In this document: positions 1 to 9,007 of the stretch, in pieces | Numbering within the stretch: the stretch's first letter is position 1 | Layout: each line of letters begins with the position of its first letter | Assembly (NCBI GenBank): GCA_030403585.1 | Contig: JAUEPE010000048.1 | Location: 1-51,330, forward strand | DNA length: 51,330 bases | Origin: Frankia sp. RB7 | Lineage (GTDB): Bacteria; Pseudomonadota; Alphaproteobacteria; Rhizobiales; Xanthobacteraceae | Reading direction: 5' to 3' | Program-made: the position numbers and the translations under genes | The notes under the pieces: generated by a model | The model's input: the letters and a program-made list of their open reading frames with translations, nothing else | Databases searched by the model: none | Told to the model about the DNA's origin: nothing

Positions 1-76
<76 letters not shown>

Positions 77-180
77 GAAAGGCGGTCAATGCCTTGCGAG
101 GCCGGTCGTTTAGCAAAGCGATCCGGGTCTGGCAAGCGATGTGGCGCATGTTTTCCAAGGTTCTTCCACAGCCCCGGAAA

Positions 181-209
181 TGCGAAAAGCCGCTGGATTC
201 CAGCGGCTT
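181..209 (-). terminator. Rho-independent terminator after the Spy-like gene
   Basis: A perfect 10-bp stem (187-196 with 200-209) closes a 3-nt loop. Read on the minus strand it is followed by TTTT and lies 35 nt past the stop codon of the Spy-like gene. Confidence 0.75.
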
Positions 210-243
210 CTCAGAAGTTAATACCCTGGGAATCCCGGAGCGC

Positions 244-840
244 TCAAAGACGCCCTTCCCGATCCGGGCCGTCGTCGCGATCGCGGCCACGGAAGTGGTC
301 CATGCCACGTTCCATCATGCGGTCCATGCCGCGTTCCATGAAGTGGCGGGGCGGGCCGTCCTCGCCGCCGCCGAACGGGCCGCGGTGGCGGGTCAGCATG
401 GCAAGGCGGCGCTTCTGGCCGTCGTCGAGGCTCTTGTAGAGCGGATCGGCGGCGTCGGCGATCTTCTTCAGCGCAGCCGAGGTCGCGCCCATGTCGTCGG
501 CACGCTGGCGCAGGCGGGCGACCGGATCGTCCGGCTTGTCGCCGTTCTTGTCCGCGTCACCCGGGCCCGCGTTCATCCGCGCATTCGCACGGTCGAGGCG
601 CAGCTTGGCGAAGTCGCGCACGGCGGCCTCGACCGGCGGCCACAGCTTCTCCTGGTCGGCGTTGAGCTTCAACCCGGCATGGACCGCGGCGATCCGCGCG
701 TCGACGAAGGCGGCGCGGTCTTCGGGGTTCATGCGGATGTGGCGGAAGTGCTCCATCCACGGGCGATGATATTGGGCATAGACCGCGCCCGAGCCAGCGA
801 TGCTGAGCACGGCGATGGCGGCAATGGTGAACTTCCTCAT
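244..840 (-). CDS. Spy/CpxP family (LTXXQ-type) periplasmic protein
   Basis: A 198-residue exported protein starting MRKFTIAAIAVLSIAG, with an N-terminal signal peptide ending near AVYA-Q. The stretch LNADQEKLWPPVEAAVRDFA matches the helical LTXXQ repeat of Spy/CpxP-like proteins, which act as ATP-independent chaperones or envelope-stress factors in the periplasm. The C-terminus is unusually rich in Gly, Arg, Asp and Met (GMDRMMERGMDHFRGRDRDD) and may be disordered or bind metal. A frame-compatible upstream ATG at 897 was rejected because AGAGGAGG lies 7 nt before the ATG at 840. The gene is monocistronic with its own terminator. The family is fairly sure; the role is inferred. Confidence 0.8.
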   Translation of the reverse strand: MRKFTIAAIAVLSIAGSGAVYAQYHRPWMEHFRHIRMNPEDRAAFVDARIAAVHAGLKLNADQEKLWPPVEAAVRDFAKLRLDRANARMNAGPGDADKNGDKPDDPVARLRQRADDMGATSAALKKIADAADPLYKSLDDGQKRRLAMLTRHRGPFGGGEDGPPRHFMERGMDRMMERGMDHFRGRDRDDGPDREGRL

Positions 841-982
841 GACGTACCTCCTCTGGAAGGATGTCCTGAAGATGGGCGTCGCGAGGCGCGCGCGCAACTT
901 ACAACTTGGACAGAGAGGGCGTTCTTTCGCAGATGTAACTCACTTGAACGTCCGTTCACCCACCGTGGACATCATCCGCAAC

Positions 983-1017
983 AAAAAAGAGCTTCCGTGC
1001 AGCCCGCACGGAAGCTC
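983..1017 (-). terminator. Rho-independent terminator after dctP
   Basis: A perfect 12-bp stem (989-1000 with 1006-1017) closes a 5-nt loop. On the minus strand it is followed by six T (983-988). It lies about 60 nt past the dctP stop, so dctP ends a transcript with no dctQM genes behind it. Confidence 0.9.
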
Positions 1018-1057
1018 CCCTTCATATTTCGTTTAGATTCGTTCGACGTGCGCTCAG

Positions 1058-1094
1058 TTCGTCGTGCTAATTCGTCGTGCTAATTCGTCGTGCT
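1058..1094. repeat. 13-bp tandem repeat over the dctP stop codon
   Basis: Two full copies of TTCGTCGTGCTAA (1058-1070 and 1071-1083) and an 11-nt third copy (1084-1094) lie head to tail. The third copy encodes the last dctP codons (STTN), and the TAG stop is at the junction with the second. The unit is not a multiple of three, so changes in copy number shift frame only beyond the stop. Confidence 0.9.
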
Positions 1095-2081
1095 CTTGGC
1101 TTCCTTCAGGAACTCGTCGATCAGCGGCTGGCCGACGCGGCCTGCGGCGTCCTTGTAGACCGGCTCCATCGCCTTGCGCATCGCCTCGTCCTGCTCCGGC
1201 GTGAGCTTGATGATCTCGCTCTTGCCGCTCTTCTTGATCTCGGCGAGCGCGTCGTCGTTTTCCTTCTGCGACTGCGCGTTGTTGAAGTCGGTCGCTTCCT
1301 TCATCGCCTTCGAGAGCTGGTCGCGGATGTCGGCCGGCAGATCGTCCCAGAACTTCTTGTTCACGATCACGACGTAGCCGATGTAACCGTGATTGGTCTC
1401 GGTGATGTACTTCTGCACCTCGTGCATCTTCTGGGTATAGATGTTCGACCAGGTGTTCTCCTGGCCGTCGACCACGCCGGTCTGCAGCGCCTGGTAGACT
1501 TCCGAGAACGCCATCACCTGCGGCAGCGAGCCGAGCGTCTTGAACTGGGCCTGCAGCACGCGCGAGGACTGGATGCGGAACTTGACGCCCTGATAATCCG
1601 CAGGCGCAACAAGCTTCTTGTTGGCGCTCATCTGCTTGAAGCCGTTGTCCCAATAGGCAAGCCCTGTGATGCCCTTGGAGTCCAGCAGCTTGAGCAGCCG
1701 CAAGCCCAGCGGACCTTCCGTCACCTTCCGCAGCGTCTTCAGGTCGGGAAGGATGTAGGGGAGATCGAACACCTCGAATTCACGGATGCCGAGCGGACCG
1801 AATTTCGAGTTGGACGGCGCCAGCATCTGCACGCTGCCGAGCTGAAGCGCCTCGAGTTCTTCCTTGTCCTTGTACAGCGTCGAGTTCGGATAGACCTCGA
1901 TCTTGACCTTGCCGCCGGTGTACTTCTCGGCGAGTTCCTTGAATTTTTCGGAGGCCTTGCCCTTCGGCGTGTCGGTCGCGACGACGTGGCTGAACTTGAT
2001 GATGATCGGGTCGGCGCTGGCGGGGCCGGCAAGGCTCAAGGCCAATGCCGCGACGGATGCCGCGATCGCGAAGGTGCGCAT
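1080..2081 (-). CDS. dctP: TRAP transporter solute-binding protein, DctP family
   Basis: A 333-residue periplasmic protein with a signal peptide (MRTFAIAASVAALALSLAGPASA) and a full DctP fold: IKFSHVVATDTPKG at the N-terminus, GVKFRIQSSRVLQAQF in the ligand region, then VVDGQENTWSNIYTQK. The arginine in KFRIQSS is the usual carboxylate anchor of the family, so a C4-dicarboxylate or similar organic acid is the likely ligand. GGGAGA precedes the ATG. No dctQ or dctM membrane gene is present on either side, and a terminator follows directly, so this is an orphan binding protein whose permease must be encoded elsewhere. Confidence 0.9.
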   Translation of the reverse strand: MRTFAIAASVAALALSLAGPASADPIIIKFSHVVATDTPKGKASEKFKELAEKYTGGKVKIEVYPNSTLYKDKEELEALQLGSVQMLAPSNSKFGPLGIREFEVFDLPYILPDLKTLRKVTEGPLGLRLLKLLDSKGITGLAYWDNGFKQMSANKKLVAPADYQGVKFRIQSSRVLQAQFKTLGSLPQVMAFSEVYQALQTGVVDGQENTWSNIYTQKMHEVQKYITETNHGYIGYVVIVNKKFWDDLPADIRDQLSKAMKEATDFNNAQSQKENDDALAEIKKSGKSEIIKLTPEQDEAMRKAMEPVYKDAAGRVGQPLIDEFLKEAKSTTN

Positions 2082-2146
2082 AATATCTCCCTTATTGTTC
2101 TCTTGGGCTGCCCAATGCGGGCGCCTATCCTCAAGCCGGGAGCATC

Positions 2147-2175
2147 AATAGCGGCTCACGCATTGAGCCGCTATT
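2147..2175. other. Perfect 12-bp hairpin between leuA and dctP
   Basis: A perfect inverted repeat pairs 2147-2158 with 2164-2175 around a 5-nt loop, about 65 nt upstream of the dctP ATG. It lacks a T tract, so it is either a leuA 3'-end stabiliser, a weak terminator, or part of the dctP leader. Confidence 0.5.
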
Positions 2176-2227
2176 GTCCGTTAGCAGGGCAGCTATTCGC
2201 CGTTAACGCCGCGGATTCCGCTGCAAT

Positions 2228-2349
2228 CCCTCTCCCGGTTGCTTGCGGGAGAGGGCTGAGGAGAGGGTATCTCCACGTCGGGATGTTCCCGGTGAGGAAA
2301 GAACCGCACCCGGCGCTACGCGCCGACCTCTCCCGCAAGCGGGAGAGGT
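2228..2349. repeat. Intergenic palindromic repeat (CTCTCCCGC family, copy 1)
   Basis: The element is bounded by CCCTCTCCCGG..GGGAGAGGG (2228-2255) and the near-perfect palindrome ACCTCTCCCGC-AA-GCGGGAGAGGT (2326-2349). The interior carries TCTCCACGTCGGGAT. The same ends and interior recur at 51141-51313, and related arms occur at 31190-31300 and 49044-49206. It lies just past the leuA stop and codes for nothing credible. Confidence 0.85.
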
Positions 2350-2372
2350 GCAACAACCAGCAGCGTCGAACC

Positions 2373-3935
<1,563 letters not shown>

Positions 3936-3972
3936 TGCAAAATTCCTTTTGAGCTTTTGCGCCGTCAGTTCT

Positions 3973-4052
3973 GCTGGGCGCTTGGAGGTGTCCCGTGATC
4001 TCGACCAACCCCTGAGCGCCCAGGCGCGTGGCGCCCAGCCGGCCCTCAGGGG
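3973..4052 (-). promoter_or_regulatory. Probable leucine attenuator: competing leader hairpins
   Basis: On the minus strand two pairings compete. Hairpin A joins CCCCTGAG (4045-4052) to CTCAGGGG (4009-4016), with an inner GGCGC/GCGCC stem. Hairpin B joins GCTGGGCGC (4031-4039) to GCGCCCAGC (3973-3981), a perfect 9-bp match using bases inside hairpin A. The leader ORF stop sits in the 5' arm of A, so a ribosome stalled on the leucine codons just before it would change which hairpin forms. No T tract follows either stem, so control may be of translation or Rho access. A short GCAAAA/TTTTGC pairing brackets the leuA ribosome site. Inferred from sequence only. Confidence 0.55.
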
Positions 4053-4165
4053 CAAGTAAGAAGAAGCCCGCCAATAAGGAGGGTGGGCAGCAGCGCGGCC
4101 GGGATCGTGGACGCGGCCAGAGCCACCTCCCCCGAAATCCCATCGATTTGGCCGCGAATCAGCAT
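4046..4165 (-). CDS. Putative leuA leader peptide (Leu-rich, 39 aa)
   Basis: A 39-codon ORF begins MLIRGQIDGISGEVALAAST and ends with LLPTLLIGGLLLTCP. AAAAGGG lies 7 nt before its ATG. Ten of 39 residues are leucine, including CTG CTG, CTC CTT and three CTT in a row close to the stop; CTT is a minor leucine codon in such high-GC genomes. The TGA stop falls in the first arm of the hairpin described for this leader. This is the layout of a leucine attenuator; leader-peptide control of leuA is known in proteobacteria, but this example is inferred. Confidence 0.55.
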   Translation of the reverse strand: MLIRGQIDGISGEVALAASTIPAALLPTLLIGGLLLTCP

Positions 4166-4382
4166 TGCCAGACCCTTTTGTGCCCCAAATTCTCGGTCAA
4201 AACCGTTGACGGTTGGTTGCCGGGAGACCCAATGCGTCGTTTCTAGACGAGAAATGGCAGCAACCGCAACGCCAAAAGATGGTCAGGGGAGCTGACCTAG
4301 GTTGCAGGGCCGCTTCCGGCGGCGGCGCCCCTACCCCGGGGCGTCTGCTGCGGGATCGTTGGGCCACTGTTGCCAAGAACTG

Positions 4383-4472
4383 GTCATTGCGAGGAGCCCT
4401 TGCGACGAAGCAAATCCAGGCTGTCTCAGCGAAGGCAATCTGGATTGCGCTGCACGCTGCGCTCGCATGACG
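4383..4472. repeat. Intergenic repeat of the GTCATTGCGAGGAGC type
   Basis: One end reads GTCATTGCGAGGAGCCCTTG and the other end, inverted, GCGCTCGCATGAC. Between them, GCAAATCCAG and CTGGATTGC pair imperfectly. The whole can fold back on itself. Elements of this wording are widespread between genes in Bradyrhizobium and relatives. Confidence 0.7.
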
Positions 4473-4604
4473 GACACATACGATAAATCCGAACTTCGGT
4501 AAAGTGGAATATTTTGATGCGCGACGATTGACCCAGCGGTTGGTGTTTTGCCGACGGGCAACCCAAACGGTTGTAGCCTGCATAGAGCAGACCGGAATGC
4601 GGGG

Positions 4605-4650
4605 ACGGCGCAGCTCCGGATTTTGCTTTGCTCCATCCGGGCTACGAAGA
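4605..4650. repeat. Short REP-like element (CCGGAT..ATCCGGGCTACG)
   Basis: The stretch contains CTCCGGATTTTGCTTTGCTC followed by CATCCGGGCTACG. The CCGGAT and ATCCGG parts pair. The wording matches a small intergenic repeat common in rhizobial genomes; I see one copy here. Confidence 0.5.
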
Positions 4651-4674
4651 TTTGCGGCAATGGAGAAGTCAGCG

Positions 4675-4938
4675 CTATCCCGCCCGACGGGCGCGGGCTC
4701 TGGTCTCCCAGCGGCTCAGCATCAAGCCGAGCTCGCCGGTGGCCGGAATTGGGGGCGGCATCTTGTTGACGGCCGTCACCTCGTTGGTGTTGGCAGCCGG
4801 GGCGCTGACCCAATCCGGCTGCGCATAACCGCGCCACCGGCGGGCTTCCGCACGGCGTTTGCGGGAGATCAGCTCGCGCGTGAAATAGCCGGCCGCGAAC
4901 GCGATCCCGAGCAATACGATCAGTACGACGACGCCCAC
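4675..4938 (-). CDS. Small single-pass membrane protein, unknown function
   Basis: An 87-residue product with one strong N-terminal membrane helix (GVVVLIVLLGIAFAAGYF), then a basic stretch (RKRRAEARRWRGYAQPDW) and a proline- and asparagine-containing tail. The positive charges after the helix predict the tail faces the cytoplasm. The GTG at 4938 was chosen because GGAG lies 6 nt upstream; a TTG at 4944 is too close to that site. I do not recognise the family. It stands alone between repeats and the divergent lactonase gene. Confidence 0.55.
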   Translation of the reverse strand: MGVVVLIVLLGIAFAAGYFTRELISRKRRAEARRWRGYAQPDWVSAPAANTNEVTAVNKMPPPIPATGELGLMLSRWETRARARRAG

Positions 4939-5205
4939 AAGCAACTCCGACCTTGCGCCTCACATGGTTTGTGCGCAGCAATATAGGCAACGTCAAGGCC
5001 TCTGCCCCGTCATTCCAACGCGAACGAACAGCCGTTCCCGCGTTCGGGAGCGCCGTTTTGAGGCGGACCTGCGACGAATTCGCGGCATCACTTCATTATC
5101 GCGCAGGATGCGTACCTGCCCCTCGCAACCGGACACGGACCGGACTAACCTTGCACTTGCTCGGCCGGTCAACCGGCCAGCCGAATATGACCTGGGAGGA
5201 CGCGA

Positions 5206-6426
5206 ATGACACGCCAACTGCGTGAGCAGGATGCTGCGCTTTCACGACGGACGCTGGTCCAGGGACTTGCGCTCGGTGCCGCGGCCACGCTGGCCGGAAC
5301 GGGCACGGCGCTGGCCCAGACCGGACCTGCCGTCCCGCCGACCACGATCACCACACCACCGCGCGACTTCGGCCCCCACGGCGCACCGACCACCTATTTC
5401 TGGGACCCAGATGTGATCGCGGTCGATCCGTCGTTCAACGATCTGGCGCAGCCCAACACTTCGATCAAGCGGCTCTTCACCGGCGTGCTCTGGGCTGAAG
5501 GTCCGGCCTGGAGCGCGCAAGGACGGTATCTGCTCTGGAGCGACATTCCCAACAACAGGCAGATGCGCTGGAGCGAGGATGACGGTCGCGTCAGCGTGTT
5601 CCGCGCGCCCTCCAATAATTCCAACGGCAATTCGTTCGACCTCCAGGGCCGCCAGCTCTCCTGCGAGCATCTGACCCGGCGGGTGACGCGCTACGAGCAT
5701 GACGGCACCGCCACTGTGCTGTGCGACAGTTACAATGGCAAGAAGCTGAACTCGCCGAACGACGTCGTCGCGCATCCCGACGGCAGCTACTGGTTCACCG
5801 ACCCGCCCTATGGCGGCCAGCTCTATGAAGGTGAGCCCGATGCGGCGGGAGGACCGAGCAATGCAGGTGGCAAGCTCAATCCGCGGATCGGACAGCCGGC
5901 CGGCTTCGCACCGGGCAAGCGCGAGCTGCCGACCAATTGCTATCGCATCGATCCCTCCGGCCGCGTCGATCTCGTCGTCACCGAGGAGCAGGTGCCAGAT
6001 CCCAACGGCCTATGCTTCTCGCCCGACTTCAAGAAGCTCTACGTCGTCTCGACCGGCAAGGGACCGGGCGACACCGGACCGGGCGGCAATGGCGAGATTT
6101 TCGTGTTCGATGTCGGCAGCGACAACAAGCTGTCCAATCTGAAGCGCTTCTCCGATTGCGTGATCGACGGCGTGAAGTGCGGGCCGGACGGCGTGCGCTG
6201 CGACGTCAACGGCAACGTCTGGGCCTCCAGCAACGCCGGTCGCGCGGTCGGCTATAACGGCGTCACGACATGGTCGCCGGACGGCAAGCTGCTCGGCCGC
6301 ATTCGACTGCCGGAAGTCTGCGGCAACATCTGCTTCGGCGGGCCGAAGCGCAACCGCCTGTTCATGGCCGCGAGCCAGTCGCTCTATGCGGTGTTCACGG
6401 CGACGCAAGGCGCAGGACCGGGCTGA
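5206..6426 (+). CDS. Tat-exported SMP-30/gluconolactonase-like protein
   Basis: A 406-residue six-bladed propeller of the SMP-30/gluconolactonase/LRE family. The N-terminus carries a twin-arginine signal (LSRRTLVQGLALGAAATLAG, cleavage near ALAQ), so it is predicted to fold in the cytoplasm and be exported. Expected metal ligands are visible: the Glu in LWAEGPAW, the Asn in LNSPNDVVAHPDG and the Asp in GVRCDVNGNVW. Such enzymes hydrolyse sugar lactones or related esters with a divalent metal. GGGAGG precedes the ATG. A paralogue without signal peptide lies at 15013, at the other end of the Liv-type transport block, suggesting the pair handle one substrate on the two sides of the membrane. The substrate is unknown. 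Confidence 0.88.
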   Translation: MTRQLREQDAALSRRTLVQGLALGAAATLAGTGTALAQTGPAVPPTTITTPPRDFGPHGAPTTYFWDPDVIAVDPSFNDLAQPNTSIKRLFTGVLWAEGPAWSAQGRYLLWSDIPNNRQMRWSEDDGRVSVFRAPSNNSNGNSFDLQGRQLSCEHLTRRVTRYEHDGTATVLCDSYNGKKLNSPNDVVAHPDGSYWFTDPPYGGQLYEGEPDAAGGPSNAGGKLNPRIGQPAGFAPGKRELPTNCYRIDPSGRVDLVVTEEQVPDPNGLCFSPDFKKLYVVSTGKGPGDTGPGGNGEIFVFDVGSDNKLSNLKRFSDCVIDGVKCGPDGVRCDVNGNVWASSNAGRAVGYNGVTTWSPDGKLLGRIRLPEVCGNICFGGPKRNRLFMAASQSLYAVFTATQGAGPG

Positions 6427-6449
6427 GCAGGCGTGAGCTGAATTGCGAC

Positions 6450-6486
6450 GAGGCGCCAGCGTGCCCGCTGGCGCCTCATTGTTTCG
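6450..6486 (+). terminator. Terminator after the Tat lactonase gene
   Basis: A perfect 12-bp GC-rich stem (6450-6461 with 6466-6477) closes a 4-nt loop and is followed by ATTGTTT. It separates the lactonase-like gene from ddl. Confidence 0.8.
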
Positions 6487-6558
6487 ATGGTCACATCGAT
6501 GCACGTACATCGGGGCAAGAGAGGTGACTTTCCGGACGGAGCGCGTGATAATTGAGCC

Positions 6559-7677
6559 ATGGCAGACAAAATTCGCGTCGTTGTTCTCTATGGCGGCCGT
6601 TCTGGCGAGCATGAGGTCTCGCTGAAATCGGGCGCTTCCGTGCTCAGGCATCTCGACCGTGCGCGTTTCGAGGTGATCCCGGTTTCCATCGACAAGACGG
6701 GCCGGTGGCAGTGGAACGATCTTGCCAGGATTGATCCGGCGCAGGCGGCCTTGCCGATCCTGCCCGATGCGCCCGAGATGCGGCTCGCCCGAGGAGCCGA
6801 TGGACGCTGCGTTCTCATGCCGATCTCCAAAAGTGCGACAGACCCGATCGAGATCGACGTCGTCTTTCCGGTCATGCACGGCCCCCTTTGCGAGGACGGC
6901 ACCGTGCAGGGCCTGCTGGAACTGGCCGAGGTCGCTTATGTCGGGTCGGGCGTTCTCGCCTCCGCCGTCAGCATGGACAAGGATGTCGCCAAGCGGCTCG
7001 CGGAATTCGCCGGCGTTCCGGTCGCGCCCTATCGCGTGCTCACCCGCAAGGCCTTCGCCGCGGACCGCACCGCGTCTCTCGCCAGAGCGGTCGAGGGTCT
7101 GAGCCTCCCGGTGTTTGTCAAGCCGTGCAACATGGGCTCCAGTGTCGGCATTCACAAGGTCAAGACGTGGGATGCACTTGGGCCCGCGCTCGATGATGCG
7201 TTTCGCTATGACGTCAAGGTGCTGGTCGAACAGGGCGTCGACGCCCGCGAGATCGAGGTCGCGGTGCTCGACGGCGCGACGCTGTTTGCGAGCGTAGCCA
7301 GCGAACTCAATCCGAACGCCCATCACGAATTCTATTCGTACGAGGCCAAATATCTCGATCCCGACGGCGCCCGCGTCGATCTTCCGGCCAAGCTCGATGC
7401 AAACCAGATGGAGCGCGTGCGCGCGCTCGCGGTGCAAGTGTTCGGGGCCCTCGAATGCAGCGACCTCGCGCGGGTCGATTTCTTCCTCGACCGGAAAACC
7501 GGCGAATTCTGCTTCAACGAGATCAACACGCTGCCCGGCTTCACGTCGATCAGCATGTATCCGAAGATGATGGAAGCCTCGGGCGTGCCGTATGGAGAGC
7601 TGCTGACGCGCCTCGTCCATCTGGCACTGGATCGCTATCAGCAGCGTCATGCCCTGGAACGCGGCTATTCGAGTTAG
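6559..7677 (+). CDS. ddl: D-alanine--D-alanine ligase
   Basis: A 372-residue ATP-grasp ligase joining two D-alanines for peptidoglycan precursors in the cytosol. The N-terminus VVVLYGGRSGEHEVSLKSG is the family hallmark. The central FPVMHGPLCEDGTVQGLLEL, the ATP-grasp PVFVKPCNMGSSVGI and the C-terminal metal site DFFLDRKTGEFCFNEINTLPGFT are all intact. The length and insertion pattern fit the DdlA type rather than the shorter DdlB of the division cluster, so this is probably a second ligase. The ribosome site is weak. The next gene starts 40 nt on and may be co-transcribed. Confidence 0.94.
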   Translation: MADKIRVVVLYGGRSGEHEVSLKSGASVLRHLDRARFEVIPVSIDKTGRWQWNDLARIDPAQAALPILPDAPEMRLARGADGRCVLMPISKSATDPIEIDVVFPVMHGPLCEDGTVQGLLELAEVAYVGSGVLASAVSMDKDVAKRLAEFAGVPVAPYRVLTRKAFAADRTASLARAVEGLSLPVFVKPCNMGSSVGIHKVKTWDALGPALDDAFRYDVKVLVEQGVDAREIEVAVLDGATLFASVASELNPNAHHEFYSYEAKYLDPDGARVDLPAKLDANQMERVRALAVQVFGALECSDLARVDFFLDRKTGEFCFNEINTLPGFTSISMYPKMMEASGVPYGELLTRLVHLALDRYQQRHALERGYSS

Positions 7678-7717
7678 GTTGTTATTTCAACGATTGGCCC
7701 GGATCAGGAAACAAGCC

Positions 7718-8821
7718 ATGCGCGTTGTGATCTGTGGCGGCGGCGTGATCGGAGCCTGCACCGCTTACTTCCTCCGCCGCCTCGGCGTCGAGGTCATCGT
7801 CGTCGAACGAACGGAAGTGGCGGCCGCGGCTTCCGGCAAGGCCGGCGGCTTCCTGGCACGCGACTGGTGTGCGGGCACGCCGCTCGATGCACTGGCGCGG
7901 CGCAGTTTTGCGCTTCACGCGCAACTGCCCAGGGAAATCGCGGGCGATTGGGGCTACCGCCCGATGAGCGCGTATGGCGGCTATGTCGCTTCCGATGGCG
8001 ATCCGCGCCGAAGTACGCCATCCACGCTCGGCTGGCTCGGCGACGGCGTCGTCATCACGCAGCGCATCGGCACGACCGAGACGACTGCGATCGTTCACCC
8101 CCAAAAGTTCACGTCGGCCGTGATGAATGCGGCGCTGTCGCAAGGCGCCAAGCTTCACCGTGCCCGCGTGACTGGCATCGTCCGCGATGCGGATGGGACG
8201 CGCGCGACGGGCATCCAGGTCGAAGGCTGCATCATCGAAGCGGATGCCGTCGTGATCGCGATGGGACCATGGTCCCTGCTCGCGGCGCAATGGATGAGCC
8301 TGCCCGCTGTCTATGGCCAGCGCAGCCCGAGCATCGTCTACGACCTCGGCCCCAACACGCCGGCCGATGCGTTGTTCCTGGAATGCGAGACGGATGGCAG
8401 CACCGTGTCGATCGAGGTCTTTCCGCGCTCCGACGGCAGCACGCATGTCACGGCGCTGTCCGACATTGCGCCGCTGCCGCTCGACCCGGTGGCCGTGACG
8501 CCGGACCGCGACGCGATCACGCGCCTGCAAGCCATGTCCGAGCGGTTGTCGCCGCTGTTCCGTCCCGAAAAAATCATCGCGCAGCAGGCCTGCTTCCGTC
8601 CCGTAACCGAGGACGGCCTGCCGCTGATCGGCCGGGTGCCGCTGAGCGACGGTCTCTATGTCGCGACCGGACACAATGTGTGGGGTATCCTCAATGCGCC
8701 CGCGACCGGCGAGGCCATGGCGCAGCTCATCGCCGAAGGCAGAACGCACGAGGTGGATCTCGCGCCGTTCGATCCCGCCCGGCTGGCGCCGCTCGATCCA
8801 TCGCTGCTGCAGGCGCGCTGA
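7718..8821 (+). CDS. FAD-dependent amino-acid/amine oxidoreductase (DAO family)
   Basis: A 367-residue protein with an N-terminal dinucleotide-binding motif (VVICGGGVIGACTAYFLRRLG, then VERTE) and the C-terminal FAD motif GLPLIGRVPLSDGLYVATGHNVWGI. This is the DAO fold of glycine oxidase, sarcosine oxidase and D-amino-acid dehydrogenases. The exact substrate cannot be read. The ATG at 7718 has AGGAA 8 nt upstream; the in-frame ATG at 7649 inside ddl has no such site. Position directly behind ddl makes D-alanine or another D-amino acid a reasonable guess, but that is inference. No membrane segment or signal peptide is seen. Confidence 0.8.
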   Translation: MRVVICGGGVIGACTAYFLRRLGVEVIVVERTEVAAAASGKAGGFLARDWCAGTPLDALARRSFALHAQLPREIAGDWGYRPMSAYGGYVASDGDPRRSTPSTLGWLGDGVVITQRIGTTETTAIVHPQKFTSAVMNAALSQGAKLHRARVTGIVRDADGTRATGIQVEGCIIEADAVVIAMGPWSLLAAQWMSLPAVYGQRSPSIVYDLGPNTPADALFLECETDGSTVSIEVFPRSDGSTHVTALSDIAPLPLDPVAVTPDRDAITRLQAMSERLSPLFRPEKIIAQQACFRPVTEDGLPLIGRVPLSDGLYVATGHNVWGILNAPATGEAMAQLIAEGRTHEVDLAPFDPARLAPLDPSLLQAR

Positions 8822-9007
8822 ATAGCTCGCCAAAATCCGCATACCTGCATGCGGAATATCGATCAATCCTGCCCACGAATTACGCAGGCGCTAGACTTTA
8901 GTCCCCATCGTACAATCCTGAATGCAGTTTCACTTGCCGAGGATTCTCTCGCCGTTATAGTCCCGCCACAATAGCTCAAAGAAGCTTGGTTCAAGGGAGA
9001 GAACAAC

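Larger units (their letters stand above)
4166..4674. other. Gene-free stretch upstream of the leuA leader
   Basis: I see no credible gene here. It must hold the leuA leader promoter. An AACCGT-TG-ACGGTT dyad at 4201-4214, about 40 nt upstream of the leader ATG, is the only operator-like site. The remainder contains two intergenic repeats listed separately. Confidence 0.6.

Noticed and set aside
2228..2349. CRISPR-like or riboswitch interpretation of the repeats
   Set aside because: There are no regularly spaced identical repeats with unique spacers and no cas genes; dispersed, mosaic palindromes fit intergenic repeat elements.
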